Source: Apiospora phragmitis (Eukaryota; Ascomycota; Sordariomycetes; Amphisphaeriales; Apiosporaceae). Taken from it: a stretch of 64,000 nucleotides of DNA. Where the stretch lies: positions 558,001 through 622,000 of the forward strand of contig JAQQWL010000004.1 of the NCBI GenBank assembly GCA_038363925.1, written 5' to 3'. Under the pieces are notes generated by a model. That model saw only the letters and a program-made list of their open reading frames with translations, searched no databases and was not told where the DNA came from. The translations under genes were made by a program, and so were the position numbers. Positions 12,041 to 23,341 of this stretch are shown here, in pieces (position 1 is the first letter of the stretch; the number at the start of each line of letters is the position of its first letter).

Positions 12041-13349
12041 TCAGATGTATGGCTCGCACAAGAACTGCCCTCGCTTGATCCAAGGTATTGTCCCAGTGTA
12101 TGGGTCCATGATAGAAGCGAAATGAGTGCATTCACCCATGACATGCTGTGACTGCAGCCATCTCTTGAGCGCCGGCTTCCCGATCGCCTTCTCTGCAATG
12201 GATCGTGCAATTGGCCTATCAGTATATATGGCTTCGCCCTGGTCAGGCGAGCCGCGACTTGACGATTGGACCTTCCGGACATGACGGTCCCATTTCTGGG
12301 TCACGCTGTCAAAGCGCTCGCTCGACTCTTCCAGCCAGCCCTCGCGTTTCAGCATGGCTCTGTTCAGATCCTGATGCTCCGGCGCATTCTTCTCTCTGGA
12401 GCCGTTGACAGGCTGTGGAATGACGTCGTGGTTTGTCTGTACCAGGAATTCTGCCGAGGAACGGACTCTTCCGGAATGGAGTTCCTTCTCGATTACGGTG
12501 ACCTCCTCACCGTCGCACAGGGTAAGAAAGCATGGTGCCATCTTGGCAGCTATTAGGCGAGCCACGGTCTTGGCTAAGTCACGGTCGCCATTCCCGGTAT
12601 CGAAGGTAGGCACCGTACCTGAAATGATGGTAGAGCGCAAGGTGGACGAAAGGGACTTTCGCCGGCCTAAGAGAACCATGAGTTGATGCCATCGGAGCGA
12701 AAACGCCGAGCAATTTCGATTAGGTCTAAAGTTCATGGCAATGGAAAGACCCTTTCTGCAACACGATTGTCAGTCTATCGGTGTTCGTGGAGATGGGTGA
12801 AGGTGAAACCAACCGAACGCCAGTCAGCATCCCCACGTAGCCGGCATAGGTGATGGAGCGTGCGAGGACCGCGCTCGGGTCTTGTGATGCAGAGTCAATT
12901 AACTCCAGCTCCACGAGGACGTCCCTCAGGCTCGGCATGCCCCAGTCCAAGGTGCGAAATTGCATCAGGCGTGTGCCGGGAGGGCTCGTCTTGGGATTGG
13001 AAGTGACGGGCACCCCACCCGAGGTACACCCGAGCATGCAGTCCAGCAAGGTGTTGAAGGCCACCAGCAGATACATGTCCACGCCTGTCACCTCGGATAT
13101 GCCCCGAAGCTCCTGGGTTTCGTCGTCGTCGTGGAGGCGAGTCAAACAGCGCTCGGCCGCCTTCTTGGCCAATTTGCGCAGGTAGGGGTAGGGGATGGCA
13201 TTCTCCACGATGGCATCGAATAAGGGGGTCAAGGAACTTATGAGTGGGGCGAAGTCTTTGGCAATTTGGAGATACCGTAGCTTCGGTGCGGCGGCCAGGT
13301 CAATGGTGTAGACGGGGATTTCGCTGTTGTTGCGCGTGCGTTGCGCCAT
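12041..13349 (-). CDS. Acid ceramidase / NAAA-like N-terminal-nucleophile amidase
   Basis: A predicted amidase of the acid ceramidase/N-acylethanolamine acid amidase family (choloylglycine hydrolase fold), which cleaves fatty-acid amides. Exon 1 is 13,349-12,814, the intron is 12,813-12,756 (58 nt, GT..TTGCAG, branch CTGAC) and exon 2 is 12,755-12,041. Together they give 416 residues. The intron is supported because splicing joins MLTGVR to KGLSIAMNFRPNR, a continuous family motif. Visible are the nucleophile in CMLGCTSGG (Cys108), FRTLDW (Arg132, Asp135), YAGYVGMLTGVR, the TNHD motif in exon 2 and the C-terminal MDPYTGTIPWI. There is no clear signal peptide, unlike the lysosomal animal enzymes, so a cytosolic or unusual location is possible. 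No stop or shift is seen. The substrate cannot be told from the sequence. Confidence 0.85.
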
Positions 13350-13985
13350 TAGGGGACGATTGAGATACGGAATGGGTAAGAAAAGTCTTCATGTTGGACA
13401 GAGTAGACGGTCAAGTTCATTCAGAGGTAGGCTCTCAAAATCTCAACTTTATCCGACTGCCCAACAAGGTTAATTCGAGCATGATAATATGCAACGAGTT
13501 TAGGCAGCACATGCAGTGACTTGTCTCGACTTCAGCGCTAGAGAAACCAGCGCATCCTACGTCAGCCCTGCCATCTGAACTTTGGCAAGGTAAACCCTTG
13601 CAGGCCGGGCCTAACAAATGTACATGGGTAACTTGCAATTGAGTTCTGGGTGATGTACCTCGGCCGCAGCCGACAACAGCCAAATCCTCGTTGCACAATA
13701 ACCTCGAACAAGCCTAATAAATATGACCAATTAAGCGATAGTGAAATATGCGAAATGAAATTGATTCGTGTAAAGTTGAAAGAGACCCATCCGTACCTTT
13801 TTCCAGTTATTCTCCTGATCTGGTTTCGCGGGTTGTTGGAGCGGTGCTTGCGGGCAGCATTACCCCGCCATGACAGGGGGTCCTTGGGTCCTAATACATG
13901 GTTAAGGGTCCCTGTCATTGTAAAGCCCCACGAAATATCTCATCGTCAAAGTCCACAACCCATCTATGATTAAGCGCCTTCAACC
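13350..13985. promoter_or_regulatory. Divergent intergenic region between the amidase and the membrane protein
   Basis: 636 bp between two divergent start codons (13,349 minus and 13,986 plus). It must hold both promoters. A perfect 9-nt inverted repeat (ATGACAGGG at 13,870-13,878, CCCTGTCAT at 13,910-13,918) lies about 70 bp upstream of the plus-strand start. Its role is unknown. Confidence 0.45.
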
Positions 13986-15383
13986 ATGCCGGCCGGTCAC
14001 TACTTCTTAGCTGCATCGCTCTGCATGGCGGTCGTCTTCGCGGCCAGCATTCCCGACACAGACAATGTCGACGCTCCCGCGAACGACAATGGCGATCAAC
14101 AGGAGCAGCTGTCATGGCAATCGGCCTTTTGGGCCGTCGTATCGATCGCCCTGTGCGCCGCGACCGAGCCCCCGGGTAGCATCCTGGGCATGCCTCGAGA
14201 ATGGGGATTCGCCTTGAAATGCTCTCCCGTCATGTGCCTCTTCAACGCGCTCGAGGCTCTGCTGTGTATTAGAATAGAGCGACGGGAGTCTCGCTGGCGA
14301 TTGATGGTCCGATCCGCCAAATACACTGATGCACCCAAACCAAGACGGCAGGAGGCATCTACAGCTCAGCACGCGGCCGGTCGCTTGGACACGAACACGG
14401 ATTTTAGGCTGGTGTCTTTTATCCTAGTCCCGCTGCTACAGTCGGTCAAGCTATTCGCATGCTCGGGCATCCTCTACAGCAAGTTGCTGGCGGGATGTTA
14501 CCTGGCGAGCTTCTTATGCGACGAGCTGGTCCTGAACTTCATTTGGCTTTCGGCGTCTGAAGGCCATCATCAAGCGACACCCAGCAGCCTCGTGGCTTCT
14601 GTACTCTCATTGTTCGGACACACAAGAAGTCGAGAAGATGAATCAGATGCTGCTACGGGTCAGTCATCAACCCCAGAGTCTCCTGATCTGCTGCGGATTC
14701 CGGCCCAGCTAGCTGTGGATGTTAGTATTGGAGCCATGTCTTGGTTCACTTGCAGTCTATTCTTCGTCCTTCTGTTCGTAGAGCCGTACTTGGACGACTG
14801 GATTAGCATCATCTGCATCCTTTTCCTGGCACCCGCCGGTGCCATTTTCATTGCTGTCAAGCGAGTTTGGCGAGATGGCTTAACTCTACGGGTAGTCAAG
14901 GACCTGGCACTCAGTTATTACATATCCGCCATGGTCTTGGCCATATTCAGCAATGGCCTCAAGAGCGGTTCAGGCATTGTGTCAATGGAATCATAATCTC
15001 GATCTCTATATGGTGCCGGAACTACATGGCAAGCATGGCAAGCACAAGCCATCGGCACCGAGCTCATAGCGGTTGGCGTAGGCATGGCTGGACTTAGATA
15101 CTTGGACGCGTGGAGTACTTCCAATCTCAGCCCGCCACCGGCGGAGACGGCGTCGCAAAAGTTGTATCCGATTTTCGCGTATGCAATCGTGGTAGACATG
15201 GTACGGGATCTGACAGGCTACGAGATATGGAGCCCTGCCAGATCCAAGCCAGCCAAGTTTTGGAACATATTGTTTCCAGGGGCATGGTGTTCGTTACACT
15301 TCGTCACCGCGCTGCTGTTCTATTATCCCATGTTTGACCACAGCCAAACTGTTAAACCAGGGTGGACTGAGGTACTGGGGTAG
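13986..15383 (+). CDS. Multi-pass membrane protein of unknown family, one in-frame stop
   Basis: I do not recognise the family. From the ATG at 13,986 the frame encodes an N-terminal hydrophobic segment (residues 6-20, signal peptide or first helix). Further hydrophobic stretches follow near 44-62, 148-162, 165-185 and 245-295. A hydrophilic loop rich in Ser, Asp and Glu lies near 205-235. The frame meets TAA at 14,994-14,996, then stays open in the same phase to 15,383, where more membrane segments follow (ELIAVGVGMAGLRYL; CSLHFVTALLFYYPMF). The total would be about 465 residues. The TAA could be a CAA-to-TAA mutation or lie in an intron. The only phase-correct splice I found (14,979 to 15,062) uses a poor GAG acceptor. 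It diverges from the amidase gene and converges on the carbamoylase gene. Confidence 0.6.
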
Positions 15384-15589
15384 TCTAAGGTTGCGAGACT
15401 GCTATTTACACCTGATCTGTTCCAATACTGTTAACACCACGAAGGGACATAACGAAGTGCCAAACAAATGGACTCAGATGTGAAGCAAGATTTTCACTAC
15501 CTCCGGTTGTAGAGTGGGCGACAATGTCAATGTGATGCTCTGAGATGAAGGGGTTTCGTTTATACATTCTGGGCGCCTTGCCAACCACA

Positions 15590-16712
15590 CTAAATCGACC
15601 GACCAAGCAACGGGATCTCCTCCAACCCCACCTGCCGGCCCGCCAGCCCGTAGTGCTCGAGCCGCCGGTGCTTCTCGAAGTTGAAGACGCGGTCCCGGGG
15701 CCGCCGGCACAGGGCCAGATCGATGGTCGCGACCACGAGCTCGTCCCGGTCCGCGGTCCGGGCCTCGGCCACGATGCGGCCCAGCGGGTCGACGATCATG
15801 CTGCCGCCGATCAGCCGCTGCCCATTTTCGTCGCCGCACTTGGCCACGTGCAGGCCCCACAGCCCGTTCTGGTAGCTGCCCGCCTGGCACGACAGCCGGT
15901 GGTGGAAGTCGGCGAGGGACTGCTGCTCCACAGGCGTGCCCCGGTACTGCGGGGCCCAGGCCATCGTGTTGTAGCCTTCGATGACGAGCTCGGCTCCCTG
16001 GGGGTTGAGCCGATGAGGGTTAGTTCTCCACATGTACATTTTTGGGTTGACGCGATGGCTATACTGACCTGTAGTCCGTATGGCCTCCATGCCTCCGGCC
16101 ACCGCCGGTCGTTGCAGATCAGCATCCCCAAGATGGGATCGCATCTCCCTAACGTGGCCTTTGCATCTGTGTCCGGCTTAACGTCTTCCGTTTTCAACGC
16201 ACCCTCGTAAAGTAGCGTTTCTCCATCTGCTGGAAGGCCTTGGGATCCTCCAGAGGCTCCTTGGTGCCAGGCAGATGCACCTTGCGATACTTGGCGATAG
16301 CATTTCAGGTAGCTACCGAGTAGTAGATCGTTGTGTTGTAGTCCGTGGTCGTAGTCTTCCCGTCGCCCTCGCCCGTCGTCGTCCAACGCTCCTCGAAGCC
16401 CAAATAGAAGTCTATTCCCAGTTTGTTGGCCTTCTCGACCAGTGGCCGAGCGTGCGGCGTTGAGAGGACAGCATAGGGGTCCGAGGGCGACGCGGGCACG
16501 AAGTACTGGGCGATCTGGTCGGGGTCCGTCATGTACTGCGTGGCGAAGATGGTGGTGAGGTCCAGTTCCAGGTACGCGAGGAGTCGCACGCCAGCTTCAG
16601 CGGCTTGGTCCATGAGCTTCAGCATCCGGTCGAGGATCTGGGTCCGGGAATCCTGCAGCTGGTTGCCTCCCATCTGGGCTGCGGCGACCGTTATGGTCCT
16701 TGGTGATGCCAT
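15590..16712 (-). pseudogene. N-carbamoyl-D-amino-acid hydrolase (nitrilase superfamily), broken
   Basis: The enzyme of this family hydrolyses N-carbamoyl amino acids to amino acid, CO2 and ammonia, the step after hydantoinase. The start at 16,712 gives ITVAAAQMG. The catalytic triad is present: Glu49 in LELDLTT (the usual Pro before the Glu is Leu), Lys144 in KYRKVHLPG and Cys in MLICNDRRWPEAW. A clean 71-nt intron (15,998-16,068; GTCAGT..CCCCCAG, branch CTAAC) joins YGLQ to GAELVIEGYN. Exon 2 ends at 15,590 after FNFEKHRRLEHYGL. Two lesions break it: TGA at 16,305-16,307, with the same frame continuing into the Lys motif, and a frameshift at about 16,206-16,212 between EKRYF and EGALKTEDV. 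It diverges from the intact hydantoinase gene. Confidence 0.85.
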
Positions 16713-17037
16713 TGTGATTGATCGTCAGAATTTAACGAAACAATCGGGTTTAGAGGCCATTGCCAGGTCACGAGGTATGTTGCCTTCGACGTTGGACTTA
16801 TCAATCTACAGCGGCACCCCACTTTGATGAAAGGATCCAGTCAAGGAGCCGGATGCCCCATGCGGAATTATTAGTAGAGATAAAGATTATGCGGGGAACC
16901 TCGGGGGTCTCCGAGTACATGTTCCCCACCCCGGTTAATACACGCATGTGCTGCTCTGGCTCCCCGTCGCATTCGTCCTTTCTCGACCAACCAAGACTTT
17001 TATCGTCTAAGTGATTCCTGTGACGAAGAAGTTGACA
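16713..17037. promoter_or_regulatory. Shared divergent promoter of the carbamoylase and hydantoinase genes, with two GATA sites
   Basis: 325 bp separate the two divergent start codons. Two HGATAR-type sites are present: AGATAA at 16,878-16,883 on the plus strand and CGATAA on the minus strand at 17,000-17,005. In ascomycetes AreA/Nit2-type GATA factors bind such sites under nitrogen limitation. Control of a hydantoin-using pair by nitrogen is therefore plausible, but this is inferred from motif and context only. Confidence 0.45.
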
Positions 17038-19005
17038 ATGAACCCCGAGACAGAGTCGAGTAGTTCCGATTTGGACCTTATCATCCGGAATGGACGCATT
17101 GTGAGCGAGTTACCAACCTGTGCAAGCTTGAGACCATCTAACATGAGTAGGTTACTGCGTCCGAGGTTCTCACACTGGGTGTCGAACTGGGCGTCAAGGA
17201 CGGGAAAATCCATTGTATAGGGCAAAACCTCAAGGCAGGCCCCAGGACGGAGGTGGTGGACGCACAAGGTGCTTACATCACACCGGGGTGAGGGTCTTCT
17301 CCTAATCCCTCCCAGTGCCCCTTATCACATACGCTAATATATCATCATCCAGGGGAGTGGACTCGCATGTCCACATCGAGCAAGACAACTCACCTACAGG
17401 CGATACGTGGGAAACAGGCAGTAGATCTGCCATCGCCGGAGGCAACACTACAGTCATAGCCTTCGCCACCCAAGAGCGCCAGGACCAGAGCATATGGCCG
17501 GCGCTGCAAGCATACCATGGAAAGTCAACCGGAAACTCGTACTGCGACTATGGATTTCATCTCATCCTGACTAACCCCAACGAGACCGTGCTCGAGGAAG
17601 AACTGCCTCGCCTCGTGGATCATGAAGGGGTCTCCAGCATCAAACTGTACATGACATGTAAAGGCCTCTCAACTTCTATCACCCCCTAATGCATAGGAAG
17701 AGATTGCTGATAATGTGTGGTTGAACAGACGAGCCGAAGAAGCTGGGTGATAGTGACCTCTTCAACATCATGATGAAGACGCGCAGTCTGGGTATTACGA
17801 CCATGATCCACGCCGAGAACAGCGACATGATAGAGCAGATCACCAAGTAGGTGGTGATCTTCAATGGTAACACAAGCCCATACCGCATCGTTAAGAGGCT
17901 AACTGTCGGGCTCTCTTCTTCCAGACGACTAGCCAAGCAAGGCAACACCTCGACCTTCTTCCACAGCATCGCCCGCCCCCAGATCGCCGAAGCCGAGGCC
18001 ACGTACCGCGCCATCAGCCTCGCCGAGGTCACGGACGCGCCCATCCTGCTGGTGCACATGTCGGCGCCCGAGGCGGTACGCCATGTGCGCGAGGCCCAGG
18101 CCCGCCTCCTGCCCATCCACGCCGAGACGTGCCCGCACTACATGTACCTCCTGAGCGACCGGCTGCGGTCTGGGCCAAGCGAATTCGAAGGGGCCAAGAG
18201 CATCTGCGCGCCGCCGCTCCGCCACGACGCGCAGGACCTCGAGGCTATCTGGATGGGTCTCGCGGCGGGCACGTTTACGGCCGTGTCGTCGGATCACGCG
18301 CCCGCGACGTTTGATCACCCCTGTGGCAAGATGAAGGGCCTGGCGAGCGTAGAAGATGGTGATGACGGGAAGAAGAAGCAGCAGTCCTTGCACGGCGGCG
18401 GCGACTTCCGAAAGGTGCCAAACGGCTTGCCGGGTATCGAGACCAGACTGCCACTGCTCTATGACCGGACCTTTGACCCGTCACTCCCCGGCGGCGGCGG
18501 CGGTGTCGATGATAAGATCAGGATCCCGCTAACGCGCTTCGTCGAGGCGACGTCCACGAACCCGGCCAAGCTGTACGGGTTGGGCGGGCGCAAGGGTAGT
18601 CTGCTCCCCGGTCACGACGCCGATATTGTTATTTGGTATCCCGAAGAGCCGCCGCTGGTCGCGCTGTCCGAGGCGGACGGGCCGCCGAGTTCCAGCGGTG
18701 GTGGTGTTCAACAACACGAACTCGAAGCTCAGAAGAAGAAGAGAAGGTTTGATAGAATCGTCATCACAAACAACGCGCTGCACCACCGAATCGACTACAC
18801 CCCGTTCGAGGGGATTGAGGTCCGGAACTGGCCGCGATGGGTGTTTCTGAGGGGACGGCGGGTGTGGGATCGAGACGGTGGGGGCGTCGTTGGGAAGAAA
18901 GGGGATGGGGTGTTTTTGAAGAGGGGCAAGTCCACAATACTCACTGGACAGATGGGCAGGACGGGTATGGGAATGATAAAGGGAGAACAGGCTTATTGGA
19001 GTTGA
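17038..19005 (+). CDS. Dihydropyrimidinase / D-hydantoinase-type cyclic amidohydrolase
   Basis: A metal-dependent cyclic amidase that opens dihydropyrimidine or 5-substituted hydantoin rings. Five exons: 17,038-17,100, 17,151-17,287, 17,353-17,657, 17,729-17,846 and 17,925-19,005. The four introns (50, 65, 71, 78 nt) all begin GT, end AG and have CTAAC-like branch sites. Splicing yields 567 residues without a stop. All metal ligands of the family are in place: His72 and His74 (DSHVH), carboxylated Lys164 (SSIKLYMTY), His196 (MIHAEN), His252 (LLVHMS) and Asp331 (SSDHAP). CPHYMYLL and FRKVPNGLPGIETRLPLL support substrate-loop homology. The C-terminal part has two low-complexity inserts, one Gly-rich and one with Ser/Gly followed by Lys/Arg. 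The start at 17,038 fits the N-terminal DLIIRNGRIV motif. Family E element E1 begins 93 bp after the stop. Substrate choice (hydantoin versus dihydropyrimidine) is inferred from the adjacent carbamoylase gene. Confidence 0.92.
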
Positions 19006-19293
19006 AGAGGGAGCGCGTACGGTGGCTACCTGCCGACTCTCGGCGTTAGTATTACTCTTTTTGGGATAATCGAGATGTCTTAGGAGGGAATAATGATAAC
19101 GTACGTTACCTCATAATTGCCCCCCCCCTGTAATTGACCCCCTAATAAAATTAAAGGTATAAATTAACTACTAACTTTAAATAGTTATTATTCCTTTAAT
19201 TTTAGACTATAATATAATCGCTTTTAACCGTAGATATAATAGATATTTTAGAATTTAATTCCTTAATTTTAAGCTAGTCTAGCCTCTCTTTTA

Positions 19294-21216
19294 AGCCAGC
19301 TGACGGTGCTACGGTCACCTCATGCAACGGCGACCCTTAAATTTAGATAGCTCCTAATAGCACCATATATAAATTAGTATATAAACTAGTTAGCTTTTAA
19401 TTTATAATTAATTAAATAATACCATCGTTTTCTTTTTCTTTTCTTTTTTTCGATAGGCCGTAAACTTAACGAGTTAGTATTATAACGCGCGATTTAAAAT
19501 GTTATAAATAGCTCGTTAATAAGATAAGCCGCTGAGAAGCATAATATTTTTAAAATAATTTTAAGGGCTCGAATTTATAGCCGTAAAATTATAAAATAAC
19601 GGAATAAGTCTTTCCAGGCTTTAATAATAGCGGAAGAGTCTTAAATCGTGACTTGGTGCCTTGCGCAGTATAATTTAGGCTGCTTACCGGCGTACGTTAT
19701 TTTCCGGATATTCGCTTAACGGATTTTTCAAGTTAACAGGATTAATATAATACTCGGTAAGTATTAAGTTAAAAAATTTATTACTCGCTATTTATTTATT
19801 AGTGCTATTTTTTTTTTAAGAGGATGGATTTTTTAAGGCTTAACGGAACTTCCGTAGAGAAAATGATCGAGTTTTTCGAGCGGCTTAATAATCTTATTTT
19901 AAAATCGATCCCTTCGGATTTTCAGTTTAACGTCGATAAGATCGGTAATTAGCTCGGCTATAAAACGAATATAATAGTTATTAGACCTGTTAGAATAAAG
20001 AGAATATTAGTTATAAACTTTTTTAATCGAGAATAGGCTTTTATAATTAAATATAATAACGCTTTAAGCCGAGCTTTGCCTCTTTTTATTATATTTAAAA
20101 GTTAATAGGTTTAGTAGTAATAGTTTCCGGAGGAGGAGGATTTATTAACGGATGCTATAGAGGATTAAGTCTTTACGACATCCTTTAAAGGCTGGATTAA
20201 TAAGGAGCTAGCCTTAGTGTAGCTAAATGAGATCTTTATCCTTTATATAAAGCTTAAAAACGAGGATTAATAGCGGCTTATTATTTTAAATAGCTACGTT
20301 AATTATATAAGCGAGGATTTTATTATAACGTGCTTAAAGTATAAAATATAGCTTTTTTTCCTTCCGGTATACTCGTTATACTTATTATAACCCCTAGATT
20401 TTAATCTTTTTAATATATTAAAAAATATTTATTATTAAAAAATAACTTTATACTATATAAGGTTTAATAATATAAATATAAGTAAAAAGCATTTATTTTA
20501 GTATTACGAATTAATTAAAAAGTTTATTTTTCGGCCGTATATAATAGCTAGCGGCTAGGCCGTAACTAGTATATTTTTTCGCGATATTAATAAGCCTCTT
20601 AATAGTTAGAACCGGAGGATAGAAAACTAAGTAGAAGTAGAACTATTTAAGCCTCCCTCCGACGTTTTTAATAAATAATTCTCCTCTATAACGTTATTAA
20701 TATTTACGACTAGCCGCTAGATTAAAAAGTTAGCGGATACGCTTAGTAGTAATAATATTATTTTCGATAGCGCGACGCGCCAGGTTTTCTTCCGGAAGTT
20801 CTAAAAGAGTCTGGATATTTTAAACGGCTAAATCGGCTAATTAGAGCACGAAAAGTTAGTTTTAGAAAGTAATCTAGAGAAAAAAAAGAGGTAAAAAAAG
20901 GAAAAGAGTAATATTTAACCTTAATTAGAAGTTTATACGTATATAAAATATTATAGTAATTAAAAAAGAAATAAATAGCGTTATATTAAAACCCTAAGCT
21001 ATTAATCCTTTATTATTAACGCCGGAAGCCGTTTTAATTAAATCTAACTCTAAATTTAAGATTAAAAGTATTATAAAAGCGTTTCGAGACTAAAACGGTA
21101 TTTTTAAGATTTTATATTAATTTTTAATTAAATTATTCATACTATTATTATATAATATTATTATTAGTTTTTAGGGTCGCCGTTGTATAGGGTGACCGTA
21201 GCACCGTCAGCTGGCT
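19294..21216 (+). mobile_element. B1: pogo/Fot-type DNA transposon inserted in E1, RIP-ruined
   Basis: 1,923 bp with inverted repeats of about 45 bp (AGCCAGCTGACGGTGCTACG at the left, its complement at the right) and a TA duplication on both sides. Plus-strand translation across stops gives NGTSVEKMIEFFERLNN, FNVDKIGN.LGYKTN (first Asp block), LPLFIIFK, then RLIILNSYVNYISEDF and LPVYSLYLL.PLDF. These are the ordered DDE blocks of the pogo group. Many stops are present. The empty target site survives in E2 near 56,849-56,852. Confidence 0.88.
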
Positions 21217-21422
21217 TATATATTATATGCTCTTAATTAATACAAATTTCGAATTCGAGCTAATCTTTACCCTTCGCTTCTTTCGTAGCTTTACGAGCTC
21301 TAACTTCTCTTTTAAAGACTATATTTATAATTCTATATTAATTAATAAATAGTTCTTCTCTTAATATCTTTTTTAGATTTTCTTAAATAATTAGCGTTAT
21401 ATAATAGGGTCGCTTTAATTTA

Positions 21423-23341
21423 AGCTAGCTAACAGTGCTACGGTCACTCTATATAACGGCGACTCTAAAAACTAATAATAATATTGTATAATAATAATAT
21501 AAATAATTTAAATAAAAATTAATATAAAATTTTAAAAATATTATTTTAATCTCGAAACGATTTTATAATACTTTTAATTTTAAATTTAAAGTTAGATTTA
21601 ATTATAACGGCTTCCGGCGTCGATAATAAAAGAGTAATAGCTTAAAGTTCCGATATAACACTATTTATTTCCCTTTTAATTATTATAATATCTCGTATAC
21701 GTATAAACTTTTAATTAAAGTTAAATATTATTTTTTTCCTCTTTTTATTTCTTTTTTTCTCTAGATTACCTTTTAAAACTAATTTCTCGTACTCTAATTA
21801 GCCGATTTAACCGTTTAAAATATTTAAACTCTTTTAAAGCTTCCGGAATAAAACCCGGCGCGTCGCGCTACTAAAAATAATATTATTATTACTAAGCGTA
21901 TCCGCTATCTCTTTAATTTAGCGGTTAGTTATAAATATTAATAATATTATAAAAGAGAATTATTTATAAGAAATATTAAAAATAGGCTTAAACAGTTCTG
22001 TTTTTATTTAGTTTTTTATTTTTTAATTTCGGCTATTAAAAAACTTATTAATATCGCGAGGAAATATACTAATTACCGCCTAGCCGCTAATTATTATATA
22101 TGGCCGAAAGGTTAACTTTTTAATTAGTTCGTAATATTAAAAAAAGTCTTTTTTATTTATATTTATATTATTAAACTTTATATAATATAAAGTTTATTTT
22201 TATAATAAATATTTTTTAATATATTAAAAAGATTAAAATCTAGGGGTTATAATAAGTACGACGAGTGTACCGGAAAAAAGAGAAGTTATATTTTATATTT
22301 TAAATATATTATAATAAAGTCTTCGCTTATATAATTAACGTAATTATTTAATATAATAAGCCGTTATTAATCCTTATTTTTACGCTTTATATAAAAAATA
22401 AAGACTTTATTTAATTATATTAAGGCTAGCTCCTTATTAATCTAGCCTTTAAAGGATACCGTAAAAACTTAATCCTTTATAGTATCCGTTAACGAGTCCT
22501 CTTTTTCTAAAAATTATTATTATTAGACTTATTAATTTTTAAATATAATAAAAGGAGGCAAGGCTCGGTTTAAAGCGTTATTATATTCGATAATAAAAGC
22601 TTATTCTCGGTTAAAATAATTTATAATTAATATTTTCTTTATTTTAATAAGTTTAGTAATTATTATATTCGTTTTATAGCCGAGCTAATTACCGATCTCG
22701 TCGACGTTAAACCGAAACTCCGGAGGGATTAATTTTAAAATAGGATTATTAAGCCGTTTAAAAAACTTGAAAATTTTTTCTACGGAAGTTACATTAAGTT
22801 TTAAAAAATTTATCCTTTTAAAAAAAGTAATATAGATAAATAAATAATAAGTAATAAATCTTTTAACCTAGTGTTTACCGAGTATTATATTAATCTTATT
22901 AATTTAAAAAATCCGTTAGGCGAATATTTAAAAAATAATGTGCGCCGGTAAATAGCTTAAATTATATTACGTAAGGTATTAAGTTATAATTTAAAACTTT
23001 TCCGCTATTATTAAGGTTTAGAAGGATTTATTCCGTTATTTTATAGTTTTGCGGCCGTAAATTCGAGCCCTTAAAGTTATTTTAAAGATATTATACTTCT
23101 CGGCGGCTTGTTGTATTAACGAGCTATTTATAATATTTTAAATCGCGTGTTATAATGTTAACTTATTAAGTTTACGGCCTATTAAAAAGAGGAAAAGAAA
23201 AAGAAGAAAATAGTATTATTTAATTAATTATAAATTACAAACTAACTGGTTTATATACTAATTTATATGTAGTACTATTAGGGATTATTTAAATTTAAGG
23301 GTCGCCGTTATATAAGGTAACCGTAGTACCGTTAACTAGCT
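21423..23341 (-). mobile_element. B2: second copy of family B, inverted relative to B1
   Basis: 1,919 bp with the same inverted repeats as B1 in more decayed form (AGCTAGCTAACAGTGCTACG at the left) and TA on both sides (21,421-22; 23,342-43). The interior is the reverse complement of B1 apart from transitions, so B1 and B2 form a large inverted pair about 200 bp apart. Transposase frames on the minus strand are broken by stops. The empty site is visible in E2 at 57,047-57,048. Confidence 0.88.

Noticed and set aside
12850..13185. Plus-strand open frames opposite the ceramidase-like gene
   Set aside because: No motif; the minus-strand frame has the catalytic residues and a proper intron.
17679..18393. 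Minus-strand open frames opposite the hydantoinase gene
   Set aside because: Antisense shadows of a GC-rich exon that carries the metal-ligand motifs on the plus strand.
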